Of a stretch of DNA of 64,000 nucleotides, positions 43,375-53,475 are shown one piece after another; position 1 is the stretch's first letter, and each line of letters starts with the position of its first letter. A program made the translations under genes and the position numbers. The notes beneath the pieces were generated by a model. The model did no database searches. It was not told where the DNA came from and saw only the letters and a program-made list of their open reading frames with translations. The stretch covers positions 1,240,001-1,304,000 of the forward strand of contig NZ_CP070619.1 in NCBI RefSeq assembly GCF_017068395.1, given 5' to 3'. This DNA comes from Rhodococcus pseudokoreensis. GTDB taxonomy: Bacteria > Actinomycetota > Actinomycetes > Mycobacteriales > Mycobacteriaceae.

Positions 43375-45140
43375 GGCAGCGACCCCTTCGCCACTTCCTC
43401 GACGTACCCGTCGTACGCGCGCTCGTAGCCGCCGCTGCGACCGGACAGCACGTGCAGCGTGTCGGTGTCCTCGACGTCGTAGCCCTCCTTGCGGAGTTCC
43501 ACCTTGCGGCTCTTGAACGTCGACGTCTGCTCCAGCGAGTCGACGACGCGGACGAACAGCGGCACCGCGTACGACGGCAGCCGCTGGAACAGCAATTCCG
43601 CCACGTCGGAGCCGTCGAAGTCCTCGTTCTCGTGCAGCGTCACCGCGGCCATCCCGGCGCGACCGTCGGTGCCGGGGATCTCGACGCCGTACACGACGGC
43701 ATGCTCGACCGCGGGATGCGCGAGAAGCGCGCCCTCGACCTCGGTGGTCGCGACGTTCTCCCCCTTCCAGCGGAACGTGTCGCCGAGCCGGTCGACGAAC
43801 GCGACGTGCGCCCAGCCCTGGCGGCGCACCAGGTCGCCGGTGTCGAACCAGCAGTCGCCGTCGTCGAACGCGTCGCGGACGAGTTTCTTGTCGGTGGCGT
43901 CCTCGTCGGTGTAGCCGTCGAAGGGTGCCCGGTCGGTCACCTTCGACAGCAGCAGGCCGACCTCTCCGGTGGACACCTTCCGCAGTTTGCCGTCGGAGTG
44001 CCGCCGCGGCGCACCGTTGTCCTCGTCGTACTCGACCACGGCATGCGGGAGGGGGCAGATGCCCGCGGTCCGGTCGACGTTGAGGGCGTTGACGAACGCG
44101 ATGTTGCATTCGCTGGCGCCGTAGAACTCGGCCACCCGGGAGATGCCGAACCGGGTGGTGAACTCGGACCAGATCTCCGGACGAAGCCCGTTTCCGACCA
44201 TCAGCCGGACGTCGTTGTCGCGGTCGCCCGGCTTCTCGGGCTGGTTGAGCAGGTACCGGCACAGTTCACCGATGTAGGTGAACGCGGTGGCCCGGTTCAG
44301 TGCGACGTCGTCCCAGAACTTGGACGCCGAGAACTGTTTGCCCAGCGCGAGCGTCGCCCCCGACCCCAGCACCGAGGACAGCGACACCGTCAGCGCGTTG
44401 TTGTGGTACAGCGGCAGGCAGCAGTAGAGGACGTCGCTACCGCGCAGCCGGACTCCCATGTTGCCGAGTCCGGACATGCTCTTGAGCCAGCGGAAGTGAC
44501 TCATCAGGCTGGCCTTCGGCAGGCCGGTGGTGCCGGAGGTGAAGATGTAGAAGGCCTTCTCCCGGGCCTGGATCTGCTCGCACACCTCGGGGTTGCCGTC
44601 GCCGGCCTTCCCGGCGAGCCGGTCGAGGTCGTCGAAGTACACCACCGAGGCCGCGGCGGGCTGTTCGTCGAGCGAGTCCATGGCCTCGCCGCACGCCTCG
44701 GACACCACGAGGACGCGGCTGTCGAGCAGCGAGATGCTGTGCGCGAGCACGTCTCCGCGCTGATTGTGGTTCAGCATCCCGGCGGTGGCACCGAGCTTGA
44801 CCGCGGCGAGTGCGATGAGCAGCGTCTCGGGGGCGTTCTTGCCCAGGATCCCGACGACGTCCCCGCGCGACACTCCGAGGTCGGCGAGTACGTGGGCGTA
44901 GCGGTTCACCCGGATGTTGGCGTTCCGGTAGCTCAGCGAGTCGCCCTCGAACCGCAGGAACGTGCGGCGCGGGTGCGCGGCGGCGGCGCGCTGGAAGACC
45001 AGGCCGATCGACTCCTTCGCGTCGGGGGTCCGGATGAGGCCGAGGACTCCCTTCGCCATGGTCGGCAGTTCCGGGATCATGGCAGGCAACCGCCTGGCCA
45101 AATCGACCACACCGATCGTCGAACGTGCTTCAGAACGCAT
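43365..45140 (-). CDS. fadD6: Long/very-long-chain acyl-CoA synthetase FadD6
   Basis: A 591-residue ANL adenylating enzyme. The P-loop YIFTSGTTGLPKASLMSH lies near residue 195, the VLACS-type motif FYGASECNIAFVN near 340, and GDTFRWKGENVATTEVE with the conserved arginine and A8 loop near 450-480. This FATP/VLACS subtype both imports and activates fatty acids. A GAGGGG site precedes the ATG. It lies upstream of folP2-gpgS, as Rv1206. Confidence 0.93.
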   Translation of the reverse strand: MRSEARSTIGVVDLARRLPAMIPELPTMAKGVLGLIRTPDAKESIGLVFQRAAAAHPRRTFLRFEGDSLSYRNANIRVNRYAHVLADLGVSRGDVVGILGKNAPETLLIALAAVKLGATAGMLNHNQRGDVLAHSISLLDSRVLVVSEACGEAMDSLDEQPAAASVVYFDDLDRLAGKAGDGNPEVCEQIQAREKAFYIFTSGTTGLPKASLMSHFRWLKSMSGLGNMGVRLRGSDVLYCCLPLYHNNALTVSLSSVLGSGATLALGKQFSASKFWDDVALNRATAFTYIGELCRYLLNQPEKPGDRDNDVRLMVGNGLRPEIWSEFTTRFGISRVAEFYGASECNIAFVNALNVDRTAGICPLPHAVVEYDEDNGAPRRHSDGKLRKVSTGEVGLLLSKVTDRAPFDGYTDEDATDKKLVRDAFDDGDCWFDTGDLVRRQGWAHVAFVDRLGDTFRWKGENVATTEVEGALLAHPAVEHAVVYGVEIPGTDGRAGMAAVTLHENEDFDGSDVAELLFQRLPSYAVPLFVRVVDSLEQTSTFKSRKVELRKEGYDVEDTDTLHVLSGRSGGYERAYDGYVEEVAKGSLPRP

Positions 45141-45224
45141 GACATCCCCTCAGGCCTGCAGTATGAATCAGGTCACCTTACTGCACGGTAACAACGTGCG
45201 CCACGCCGGCGATCGGACGGCTCC

Positions 45225-45788
45225 TCAGGGGCGGCAGGCGTCCAGCGCCTCCCCGACCTCGGTCCGGATGAGCAGCCTGTCGAGTGCGCGCTGCGCCACG
45301 AAGCCGCCTCCCCGCAGACCGTTGATCCAGTCCAGCAGCCCCGTGTAGTGACCGTGCGGATCGAGCAGGACGACCGGCTTCTCGTGCATGCCGAGATAGC
45401 CCGCGGTCCAGGTTTCGAACAGCTCCTCGAGCGTGCCGATACCGCCGGGCAGCGTGACGAACGCGTCGGCCCGGTCCTCCATGACCTGCTTGCGCTGGCG
45501 CATGGTGTCGGTGACGACGAGTTCGTCCGCGTCGACGTCGGCCACTTCCCTGTGCACGAGGGCTTTCGGGATGACTCCGACGGTCGTCGCCCCGGCGGCG
45601 CGGGCGGCCACGGCCACTGCGCCCATCATGGAGAGATTGCCGCCGCCGGACACGAGTTGCCAACCGCGCTTTCCGATTTCGGTGCCCACCTGGGCCGCCA
45701 GCTCCAGGAAGTGATCATCCACTGGCCCGGAAGCACAGTAGACGCACACCGAGAACGGCTGCGGTGGAACATTTTCCGGGTTCACCAC
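45225..45788 (-). CDS. LOG-family protein (cytokinin riboside monophosphate phosphoribohydrolase type), short form
   Basis: A 187-residue Rossmann protein of the LOG family with the diagnostic PGGxGTxxE (LPGGIGTLEELFETWT) and a conserved VSGGGNLSMMGAVAVAA. These enzymes cleave ribose-5-phosphate from nucleotide monophosphates; the M. tuberculosis homologue Rv1205 makes cytokinins. It overlaps the upstream, longer LOG gene by 7 bp, so two LOG proteins are made from one operon. Confidence 0.9.
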   Translation of the reverse strand: MVNPENVPPQPFSVCVYCASGPVDDHFLELAAQVGTEIGKRGWQLVSGGGNLSMMGAVAVAARAAGATTVGVIPKALVHREVADVDADELVVTDTMRQRKQVMEDRADAFVTLPGGIGTLEELFETWTAGYLGMHEKPVVLLDPHGHYTGLLDWINGLRGGGFVAQRALDRLLIRTEVGEALDACRP

Positions 45789-46579
45789 TGCTCCTCCGTT
45801 CCGAGCAGTTCGGCCTCGTCGACTCCCTGCTGAGATTTGACGACGATCCGCACCGCCTCCTCGACACTGTCCGTGACGTGCAGCAGGTTGACGTCACCTT
45901 CCGAGATCTTGCCGCTGCGTTCGAGGGTTCCGCGGATCCAGTCGACGAGCCCGGACCAGTACTCGGTGCCGAACAGGATGATCGGGAACCGGGTGACCTT
46001 GCGCGTCTGCACCAGGGTCAGCGCCTCGAACAGTTCGTCGAGCGTCCCGAAGCCGCCGGGCAGGCAGATGAACGCCTGCGAGTACTTCACGAACATCGTC
46101 TTGCGGGCGAAGAAGTACCGGAAGTTGATACCGAGGTCGACCCACTCGTTGAGGCCCTGCTCGAACGGCAACTCGATGCCGAGGCCGATGGAGTATCCAC
46201 CCGACTCGCTGGCGCCGCGGTTGGCGGCCTCCATCACACCGGGGCCGCCGCCGGTGATGACGGCGTATCCGGCCTCGGCCAGGCGCGCACCCAGCGCCCG
46301 TCCCGCCTCGTACTCGGGATGACCGGGCTCGGTGCGGGCGGACCCGAACACGGTGACCGCACGCGGCACCTCGGCGAGGGCACCGAACCCTTCGACGAAT
46401 TCGCTCTGGATCCGCAGGACCCGCCACGGGTCGGTGTGCACCCAGTCGGTCCGCCCCCGCTCGTCGAGCAACTGCTCGTCGGTGGTGGTGTCGTCCTTGC
46501 GGGCGCGCCTCAACTGCACCGGACCCCGGTGCCTCACGGACGAGGACTTCCGCCCGTAATTGTTCTTCTCGGGTGCCAT
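45782..46579 (-). CDS. LOG-family protein (TIGR00730), long form
   Basis: A 265-residue LOG-family protein with a basic N-terminal extension of about 70 residues, then VFGSARTEPGHPEYE, TGGGPGVMEAANRGA and LPGGFGTLDELFEALT. It is only partly similar to the short-form neighbour. TAGCCT (46592-46587) ends 7 bp before the ATG, so the transcript is probably leaderless and carries both LOG genes. The substrate is AMP-like nucleotides by family; no product can be named. Confidence 0.9.
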   Translation of the reverse strand: MAPEKNNYGRKSSSVRHRGPVQLRRARKDDTTTDEQLLDERGRTDWVHTDPWRVLRIQSEFVEGFGALAEVPRAVTVFGSARTEPGHPEYEAGRALGARLAEAGYAVITGGGPGVMEAANRGASESGGYSIGLGIELPFEQGLNEWVDLGINFRYFFARKTMFVKYSQAFICLPGGFGTLDELFEALTLVQTRKVTRFPIILFGTEYWSGLVDWIRGTLERSGKISEGDVNLLHVTDSVEEAVRIVVKSQQGVDEAELLGTEEQW

Positions 46580-46621
46580 GCGCCCCAGGCTAACGGGTGG
46601 CCCGTTCGGGGCACCGGGCAG

Positions 46622-47695
46622 TCACGGGGTGCTCAGATAGGCGCGGAGCACGGTCGCCACGTCGGTGATCTGCTGGACGGGGACGTGCTCGTCGCGCTTG
46701 TGCGCGAGGTTCGGATCGCCGGGACCGTAGTTGACGGCCGGGATGCCGAGCGCGGAGAACCTGGACACGTCCGTCCACCCGTACTTGGCGCGGAACTCGC
46801 CGCCCGCCGCCTCGATGAGGGCCGCGGCCGCCGGATCCGTCAGCCCGGGGAGCGCGCCCGGCGACAGGTCCGTGACCTCGAAACCCAGCTCGAGACCGTC
46901 GAAGACCTCCCGCACGTGGTCGATGGCCTGCTCGGCGCTGCGGTCGGGTGCGAAGCGGAAGTTGACGTCCAACTCCGCCGCGTCCGGGACGACGTTGCCC
47001 GCGACTCCGCCGGCGATCCGCACGGCGGACAGCCCCTCCCGGTACACGCAGCCGTCGATGTCCACCGACCGCGCGGTGTAGTCCGACAGCCGCTGCAGGA
47101 CCGGGGCGAACCGGTGGATCGCGTTGTCGCCGAGCCACGATCTCGCGGAGTGCGCACGGGTGCCGCGGGTGGTCAGTGTCACCCGCAGCGTGCCCTGGCA
47201 GCCGGCCTCGATGAGCCCTCCCGTCGGCTCGCCCAGGATCGCGACGTCCGCGCGCAGCCACTCGGGTATCTCACGTTCGATCCGTCCGAGCCCGTTGTGG
47301 ACGGCCGCGATCTCCTCGCAGTCGTAGAACACCAGGGTCAGGTCGTGCGCGAGGTTCTCCACGGTGGCGGCGAGATGCAGGAACACCGCGTCGCCCGACT
47401 TCATGTCGACCGTTCCGCACCCGTGCAGCAGGTCGCCCTCACGCCGGGACGGCACGTTGTCCGCGATCGGCACGGTGTCGAGGTGCCCGGCGAGCATCAC
47501 CCGGCTCGGGAGCCCCCGATCGGTGCGGGCGAGCACCGCGTTGCCGTTGCGGATGATCTCGAAACCGGTGGTCTGCTCGCCCAGCGCCGACTCGACGGCG
47601 GCGGCGATCGCCGACTCGTCGTGGGAGACGCTCGGGATGTCCACCAGCGCGGCGGTGAGGTCGATGGGATCAGCGTGGAGGTCGAGTGTGCTCAC
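46622..47695 (-). CDS. dapE: Succinyl-diaminopimelate desuccinylase
   Basis: A 357-residue M20 metallopeptidase-fold enzyme releasing succinate to give LL-diaminopimelate for lysine and peptidoglycan. Metal and catalytic motifs are visible: LAGHLDTVP near residue 70, FYDCEEIAA with the base glutamate near 140, and [13 protein letters not shown] in the dimerisation domain. The GTG at 47695 has TAGGGT (47707-47702) 6 bp upstream, suggesting a leaderless mRNA. It works with dapD and dapC in this window. Confidence 0.94.
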   Translation of the reverse strand: MSTLDLHADPIDLTAALVDIPSVSHDESAIAAAVESALGEQTTGFEIIRNGNAVLARTDRGLPSRVMLAGHLDTVPIADNVPSRREGDLLHGCGTVDMKSGDAVFLHLAATVENLAHDLTLVFYDCEEIAAVHNGLGRIEREIPEWLRADVAILGEPTGGLIEAGCQGTLRVTLTTRGTRAHSARSWLGDNAIHRFAPVLQRLSDYTARSVDIDGCVYREGLSAVRIAGGVAGNVVPDAAELDVNFRFAPDRSAEQAIDHVREVFDGLELGFEVTDLSPGALPGLTDPAAAALIEAAGGEFRAKYGWTDVSRFSALGIPAVNYGPGDPNLAHKRDEHVPVQQITDVATVLRAYLSTP

Positions 47696-47736
47696 CGGTC
47701 CACCCTAAGCCGACCCGCCTTCCCGCTACGGTGTTG

Positions 47737-48693
47737 CTACCCGTCGAAGCCACCCGGGATCTCGTAGATCGCACCGTCGAAACCGATGCGGAACAACCGT
47801 CCCGCGGAGAAGCCGCCGGACCCCTGCCCGTACACGACCATGCTCGACGACGGCAGTCCCGACGCCAGCACGCAGTACTGGCCCGGCGCGTCGACGCGCC
47901 AGATCTCGCCGCGCACGTTGGCCGGGACCACCGGGCGTCCCCGCGAATCCAGGGTCAGGCCGTCGGGTGCCGCGAACGTGTCGGGACCGGACAGGTCGAG
48001 GATGCTTTCGGAGGCTCCCGGGTTCGCGATCGGGATCCGGCTCACGCCCGGGTTCACGAACGTCCGCGACACGTAGAGGTACCGGTCGTCGACACCGAGC
48101 ACCGCGCCGTTCGCGCTGGGCAGCGTCGCCCAGTTCGGTTCGACCCGGCCGTCGGGGAACACCCGCCCGATCTGCGTTCCGAAGTCGTTGGTGGCGTACG
48201 CGGTCCCGGCGGCGTCGACGTCGAGTCCGTTCGCCGCGCTCAGACCCGACACGAACGGGGTGAGCGCGCCGGTGGCGGTGTTCAGCTTCGCGATCGCTCC
48301 CGGACGCAGGATGTCGCCGAGGAGCACACGGGCGTCCGCGCCGTACCCCACCAGCAGTGATCCGTCGGACGCCCAGGCGAGGGCGCCCGCGCCGCTGCCG
48401 CCAGGCACCGTCGCGACGGGGACCGCCGGCGCTCCCGGCGCGTCGAGACGGAACACCCGCCCGCTGATCAGGTCGGTCGTGTAGAGCCGGCCGCCGCCGT
48501 CCACGGCGACGCCCTCGAGCGCGGCACCCGGCACGCGCCCCACCAGGACCGGCGGCTGGCCTGCGCCCGGACACACCGGCGCGGCGGACGCGGTCTGCGG
48601 CGCCGCCACCGACACCACCCCGGCGAGCAACGCCCCCGCGGCCACGGCCCGCAGGCCGCGTCCCGTGACTCGGCCCCACTGTGAAATACGCAT
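47737..48693 (-). CDS. Secreted SMP-30/NHL-like beta-propeller protein
   Basis: A 318-residue exported protein. A signal peptide (basic [16 protein letters not shown], hydrophobic core, [10 protein letters not shown] cleavage region) is followed by repeated short beta-propeller units ([51 protein letters not shown]) like SMP-30/gluconolactonase and strictosidine-synthase-like proteins. The ATG at 48693 is selected by signal-peptide shape and AAAGG 8 bp upstream. It sits between the divergent dapE and dapD. Enzymatic activity is uncertain. Confidence 0.82.
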   Translation of the reverse strand: MRISQWGRVTGRGLRAVAAGALLAGVVSVAAPQTASAAPVCPGAGQPPVLVGRVPGAALEGVAVDGGGRLYTTDLISGRVFRLDAPGAPAVPVATVPGGSGAGALAWASDGSLLVGYGADARVLLGDILRPGAIAKLNTATGALTPFVSGLSAANGLDVDAAGTAYATNDFGTQIGRVFPDGRVEPNWATLPSANGAVLGVDDRYLYVSRTFVNPGVSRIPIANPGASESILDLSGPDTFAAPDGLTLDSRGRPVVPANVRGEIWRVDAPGQYCVLASGLPSSSMVVYGQGSGGFSAGRLFRIGFDGAIYEIPGGFDG

Positions 48694-48835
48694 TGCCACG
48701 ACCTTTCCCGGTGTCTCGCACGTGCCCCGTGCATGGTCCCCCATGAGCCCGGAACCCGCTCGGTTTCGAATCGATCACGCCGAGATAACGACCGCTCGAG
48801 AATGCCCGAGTAATGAGGCAGTAACCTCTACTGCC

Positions 48836-49789
48836 GTGAGCACACAGGGAGCATCAGCAGTAGGCATCGCCAACGTGACCGTCGGCGGCACGGTCCTCGA
48901 CACCTGGTTCCCGGCGCCTGAGCTGGGAACGTTCGACAGCGCGGGCACCGTGCGGATCGAGGGTGGCGACATCCCCTCCGATCTGGCACTTCTCGCCGGA
49001 CCCGACGAGGCACGTGAGGTCGACCAGGTCGTGGTGCGCACCACCATCGCCGACCTGTCCGCGCCGCCTGCCGACGCCCACGACGCCTACCTGCGCCTTC
49101 ACCTCCTCTCGCATCGCCTGGTGGCCCCGCACGGCGTCAACCTCGACGGACTGTTCGGCCTGCTGTCCAACGTGGTGTGGACCAACTTCGGCCCCTGCGC
49201 TGTCGAGGGCTTCGAGAAGGTGCGGTCCCGCCTGCGTATCCGCGGCGTCGTCACCGTGTTCGGTGTCGACAAGTTCCCGCGCATGGTCGACTACGTCGTC
49301 CCGTCCGGCGTCCGCATCGCCGACGCCGACCGCGTCCGCCTGGGGGCCCACCTGGCCAGCGGCACCACCGTGATGCACGAAGGCTTCGTCAACTTCAACG
49401 CGGGCACGCTCGGCAGTTCGATGGTCGAAGGCCGTATCTCCGCCGGTGTCGTCGTCGACGACGGATCCGATGTGGGCGGCGGCGCCTCGATCATGGGCAC
49501 CCTGTCCGGTGGCGGCAAGGAGACCATCTCCGTCGGCAAGCGCTGCCTGCTCGGCGCCAATGCCGGTCTCGGCATCTCGCTCGGCGACGACTGCGTCCTC
49601 GAGGCCGGGCTGTACGTGACCGCGGGTACCAAGGTCACCGGCCCGGACGGCACCGTCGTGAAGGCCAAGGAACTCAACGGCCAGTCCAACCTGCTCTTCC
49701 GTCGCAACTCCGTGTCCGGGGCCGTCGAGGTCGTGCCGTGGAAGGGCACCGGCGTCGAACTGAACGCCGCGCTGCACGCCAACGACTGA
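48836..49789 (+). CDS. dapD: 2,3,4,5-tetrahydropyridine-2,6-dicarboxylate N-succinyltransferase
   Basis: A 317-residue acyltransferase adding succinate from succinyl-CoA to tetrahydrodipicolinate. The C-terminal half shows hexapeptide left-handed beta-helix repeats ([40 protein letters not shown]), with a mycobacterial-type N-terminal domain ([18 protein letters not shown]). The GTG at 48836 is supported by TAACCT (48822-48827) 8 bp upstream; the frame to 48665 is rejected. It is followed 4 bp later by an amino-acid permease. Confidence 0.94.
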   Translation: MSTQGASAVGIANVTVGGTVLDTWFPAPELGTFDSAGTVRIEGGDIPSDLALLAGPDEAREVDQVVVRTTIADLSAPPADAHDAYLRLHLLSHRLVAPHGVNLDGLFGLLSNVVWTNFGPCAVEGFEKVRSRLRIRGVVTVFGVDKFPRMVDYVVPSGVRIADADRVRLGAHLASGTTVMHEGFVNFNAGTLGSSMVEGRISAGVVVDDGSDVGGGASIMGTLSGGGKETISVGKRCLLGANAGLGISLGDDCVLEAGLYVTAGTKVTGPDGTVVKAKELNGQSNLLFRRNSVSGAVEVVPWKGTGVELNAALHAND

Positions 49790-49793
49790 CGCT

Positions 49794-51185
49794 GTGAGCG
49801 GTTCGCGAACACCCGGCACATCGACCGATTCGACCGGCACCCTCGGCCGGGGCCTGAAGGTCCGTCACCTGACGATGATGGGCCTCGGTTCCGCGATCGG
49901 TGCCGGACTGTTCCTCGGTACCGGTGTCGGGATCGCGACCGCCGGTCCGGCCGTCCTCGTCTCCTACCTTCTCGCCGGCATCATCGTCGTCTTCGTGATG
50001 CGGATGCTCGGCGAGATGGGAGCGGCGATTCCGGCCAGCGGATCCTTCTCGCACTACGCGCGGATCGGCATCGGCGACTGGGCCGGATTCGTGATGGGGT
50101 GGCTCTACTGGTTCATGTTGATCATGGTGCTCGGCGCCGAGATCACGGGCGCCTCCGGCATCGTGAGCGCCTGGCTGCCCGGGGTGCCGCAGTGGGTGGT
50201 CGCCCTCGTGTTCGTGATCTTCTTCGCGGTCGTCAACCTCGCGAAGGTCAGCAACTTCGGCGAGTTCGAGTTCTGGTTCGCCGCCATCAAGGTCACCGTC
50301 ATCATCGGTTTCCTGGTGATCGGTGTGCTGCTGGTGTTCGGCCTGCTCCCGGACACCGAACCGGTGGGCACCACCAACCTGTTCGGGCACGGCGGCTTCA
50401 TGCCGGAGGGCTTCGCCGGCGTCGCCGCGGGACTGCTGGTGGTGGCCTTCGCGTTCGGCGGCATCGAGATCGTGACCATCGCGGCCGCGGAGTCCGAGGA
50501 CCCGGAGCGTTCGATCGCCGTGGCGGTGCGCAGCGTCGTCTGGCGCATCAGCGTCTTCTACCTCGGTTCGATCTCGATCATGGTCCTCGTCCTTCCCTGG
50601 GACTCGTCGGACCTGAAGAGCGGACCGTTCGTAGCCGTTCTGAACCAGGCGCACATCCCGTACGTGGCCGGGTTCATGGAACTCGTGGTCGTGGTGGCGT
50701 TGCTGTCGGCGTTCAACGCCAACATCTACGGCACGTCGCGGATGGCGTATTCGCTGTCGCGGCGCGGCGACGGTCCCGCATTCATGGCCCGGATCTCGAA
50801 TTCCGGGGTGCCGCTCAATGCGGTGCTGCTGTCGGTGTTCTTCGGTTTCGTCAGCGTGCTGCTCAACTGGTGGCTGCCGGACGACCTGCTGGGTCTGCTC
50901 CTCAACGCCGTCGGCTCGGCGCTGCTCGTCATCTGGATCTTCATCGTCGTCTCACACCTGAAGCTGCGCCCGCGGCTCGAACGCGAGGGCAAGCTGACGG
51001 TGCGCATGTGGCTGTTCCCGTGGCTCAGCTACCTCACGCTCGCGATGCTCGCCGGTTTCGTCGTGCTCATGCTGTTCGACACCGACGCCCGCACCCAGCT
51101 GATCTCGACGTGCGTGCTGTTCCTCGTCATCGCGGCCCTCGGCTTCATCAACACCCGGCTGCGAAGGCATTCCCGGACGGTGTGA
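49794..51185 (+). CDS. Amino-acid permease (APC superfamily)
   Basis: A 463-residue transporter with about twelve helices. The N-terminal signature of the AAT family is clear (GLKVRHLTMMGLGSAIGAGL, then FLGTG), with EMGAAIPASGSFSHYARIGIG in helices 2-3. The GTG starts 4 bp after dapD, so both are probably on one transcript, which hints at a link between diaminopimelate or lysine synthesis and amino-acid exchange. The substrate is not predictable; relatives carry GABA, aromatic or basic amino acids. Confidence 0.92.
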   Translation: MSGSRTPGTSTDSTGTLGRGLKVRHLTMMGLGSAIGAGLFLGTGVGIATAGPAVLVSYLLAGIIVVFVMRMLGEMGAAIPASGSFSHYARIGIGDWAGFVMGWLYWFMLIMVLGAEITGASGIVSAWLPGVPQWVVALVFVIFFAVVNLAKVSNFGEFEFWFAAIKVTVIIGFLVIGVLLVFGLLPDTEPVGTTNLFGHGGFMPEGFAGVAAGLLVVAFAFGGIEIVTIAAAESEDPERSIAVAVRSVVWRISVFYLGSISIMVLVLPWDSSDLKSGPFVAVLNQAHIPYVAGFMELVVVVALLSAFNANIYGTSRMAYSLSRRGDGPAFMARISNSGVPLNAVLLSVFFGFVSVLLNWWLPDDLLGLLLNAVGSALLVIWIFIVVSHLKLRPRLEREGKLTVRMWLFPWLSYLTLAMLAGFVVLMLFDTDARTQLISTCVLFLVIAALGFINTRLRRHSRTV

Positions 51186-51200
51186 CCCGGGGCCGGGCAC

Positions 51201-51614
51201 TCACCGGTCGGGCGTCCGATCCGGATCTCCGGAGGTGCGCGCCGCGTGGGCGAGGACCTGCGGACCGGTCACCAGCGCTTTCCGCCACGGCGCGACACCC
51301 TCGATCTCGATCTCGATCGACAGACTCAGCACGGTCCGGATCAGCACGATCACACCGAGCACCGCGGCATCGGTCAGCGACGGCGTCGACGTGACGGTCT
51401 TGACGATGTCCGCCGCGACGAGCAGTTCCAGACCGAGCAGGATCGCGCCGCCGAGCGACTCCCGCAGGGTCTTGAACGCCCGGGCACCGTCACCGGTCCG
51501 CTTCCAGGCCCGCACGGCGAGGACGAACGCGAAGACGAATCCCAGGACCATGGACGAGACACCGAGCACTTCGAACAATTCGGTCGCGAACTCGAAGAAC
51601 CTGACAGTGTCCAT
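51201..51614 (-). CDS. DUF1622 membrane protein
   Basis: A 137-residue protein with three hydrophobic segments (SSMVLGFVFAFVLAV; GGAILLGLELLVAADIV; AAVLGVIVLIRTVLSLSI) and the conserved FKTLRESLGGAILLGLELL-V-DI pattern of DUF1622. It ends in an acidic stretch (EIEIEG) and a charged tail. Convergent with the amino-acid permease, 15 bp apart. Function unknown. Confidence 0.82.
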   Translation of the reverse strand: MDTVRFFEFATELFEVLGVSSMVLGFVFAFVLAVRAWKRTGDGARAFKTLRESLGGAILLGLELLVAADIVKTVTSTPSLTDAAVLGVIVLIRTVLSLSIEIEIEGVAPWRKALVTGPQVLAHAARTSGDPDRTPDR

Positions 51615-51683
51615 GTGTGAGCGTTCCTGTTCCGGAGGATGTTCGCGGAGGCTGCCTACCCGTCCCCCGCATCACGGTAGGCG

Positions 51684-53330
51684 CTAACTGCGGCCGCGGG
51701 CGGCCAACGCGTTGACGAACACGTTGGCGATGTCGGCGGGATCCTTCGCGACGTAGCTCGACCCTCCGGTTACCCGCGAGATCTCGGCGAGCGTGGCCGC
51801 GTCCGCGTCGTCGGTGATGCCGATGGTCACGATGATGACGGGCCGGGCCGGGTCCATCTCACGCTCCAGGATGCCGAGCAACTGTTCCTTCGTGATGGAG
51901 TCCGGGTCCTCGTTGGCGCCGTCGGTCAGGATGATCACGCTGTTCACCGCGCGCGGGTCGTAACTGTCCTGCACCGTCCGGAACGCGGCGAGCGTCGTGT
52001 CGTACAGGCCGGTGCCGCCGCCGATCAGCCCCTCGACCTTCCCCGCCTGCTGCGCCATCAGCGCACGCTGCGTGAGTCCGTCGACGACGGTGTCGTAGCG
52101 GCGGATCGGGACCAGCTCCTGATAGTCCTGAGGTCCGCCGCCCCGCCCCTGCGAGAACGCCCACAGCCCCGCGGACACGCTGTCCGGGAACATCGCGTTG
52201 CCTGCGAGGGCGGCATCGACCGTGAGGTCCATGCGCGACCGGTTGCCCGCCGGGGTCTCCATCGACCCCGACACGTCGATCGCGACGAGCGTGCGGATCG
52301 GCAGCGCCATCAGCGCCCATCCGCCCAGGGCGTCCTGCAGCGGCGACTCGTCGTCGAGCGCGAGCTTGGTGACCCGGCCGACGCCGCGGCCGTCGGCCGG
52401 TGGGCTCCCGTCCGGTCCGCGGAATCCGTGCTCGGCGAGCACCGCGCGGGCCTCCTCTCCGCCGAGGACCGCGGCGACGGCACGGGCCACCTGGGTGGCC
52501 TTGTAGTGCCGGTCCGGGGCAGGCGACGTGACGACGAGCGGGAAGTTCATGAAGTTGCTGCCCGTCGGGGGAACCGTCGCGGCGAGCGTTCGCGCGCCGT
52601 CACCGTCGGTGAATTCGAGCACGGACTGTTCGGTGGCGACGGCGACTCCGCCGTTGTCGACGACGCCCTGCAGCATCTCCTCGCCGACGGGTTCGTCCTC
52701 GGTGCGCGCACTTTCCTCCTGCGCGAGCGGGACCAGCGCCGCCCGCACCGTCCCCGCGGACACGGGATCGGCTTGGCCCTCGGCGAGTGCCGCGTTGATC
52801 GGCGCCTGCGCGACCCCCGTCACGAGGGGGTTGCCCAGCTGGATGTCCTTGATCTGCAGGGCCGCGAGCCACGTCGGTGACGTGGGTGCGTCCTCCGCGC
52901 GGGAGGCCAGCACGACGGGCGAGGACGCGACCGACCCCGTCATGACCTCGACCGGCCCGGCCGCGGTGAGTGCCGCCTTGCCCACCCATGCCCCACTGTC
53001 GGGGATCCAGAGGTCGGGGGCGTCGGTTCCCTTGCCGAGCCGTCCCGCGATGTCGCCGGATGTCGCGGCGCCGACGGCGATGTTCGCGCAGCCCAGGTCG
53101 GTGCTCTTCGCTTCGCCGAGGATGGTGTCGAGGGCGGGAGCGATGCTCGGGTCGGCGGCGAGGGTGTAGTCGGTGACCTGGTCGCACTCGTCCGCCCAGG
53201 AGCGCACCGCCTGAACGACGACCACGACGGAGGCCACGAGCCCGATGACGGCGGCAGCGCACACCGCGTAGAAGGCGGGTGAGCGCCCCTCTCGCTCCGG
53301 CCCCGCGCTCGAATGACGCCCTCCGGCCAT
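51684..53330 (-). CDS. Membrane-anchored binding-protein-like plus von Willebrand A domain protein
   Basis: A 548-residue protein. One N-terminal membrane helix (AAVIGLVASVVVVVQAV) leads to an extracellular domain of about 280 residues resembling periplasmic binding proteins (DLWIPDSGAWVG, TGSVASSPVVLASR). A C-terminal VWA domain from about residue 345 carries the complete MIDAS motif D-x-S-x-S (AIDVSGSME) and a later ILTDGANEDP. VWA domains bind metal-dependent protein ligands; the binding domain may hold a small molecule or peptide. It stands alone between DUF1622 and the PucR gene. Function unknown. Confidence 0.85.
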   Translation of the reverse strand: MAGGRHSSAGPEREGRSPAFYAVCAAAVIGLVASVVVVVQAVRSWADECDQVTDYTLAADPSIAPALDTILGEAKSTDLGCANIAVGAATSGDIAGRLGKGTDAPDLWIPDSGAWVGKAALTAAGPVEVMTGSVASSPVVLASRAEDAPTSPTWLAALQIKDIQLGNPLVTGVAQAPINAALAEGQADPVSAGTVRAALVPLAQEESARTEDEPVGEEMLQGVVDNGGVAVATEQSVLEFTDGDGARTLAATVPPTGSNFMNFPLVVTSPAPDRHYKATQVARAVAAVLGGEEARAVLAEHGFRGPDGSPPADGRGVGRVTKLALDDESPLQDALGGWALMALPIRTLVAIDVSGSMETPAGNRSRMDLTVDAALAGNAMFPDSVSAGLWAFSQGRGGGPQDYQELVPIRRYDTVVDGLTQRALMAQQAGKVEGLIGGGTGLYDTTLAAFRTVQDSYDPRAVNSVIILTDGANEDPDSITKEQLLGILEREMDPARPVIIVTIGITDDADAATLAEISRVTGGSSYVAKDPADIANVFVNALAARGRS

Positions 53331-53475
53331 CGCCTGCCCCCTCTAACGGTTCGGTCACGAGACGACCACCGTCGCATCGGACCGAATATGATCCGGCCCA
53401 CATCGTAGCGAACGGTGCTCGGAAAAACTTTGTGCTGGTGACAGGATTTTCCGTCCAGCGGCGCGAGCGGACCTG

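Noticed and set aside
45764..47767. 667-codon plus-strand open frame
   Set aside because: Antisense shadow of the long LOG gene and dapE; composition is that of reverse-strand translation.
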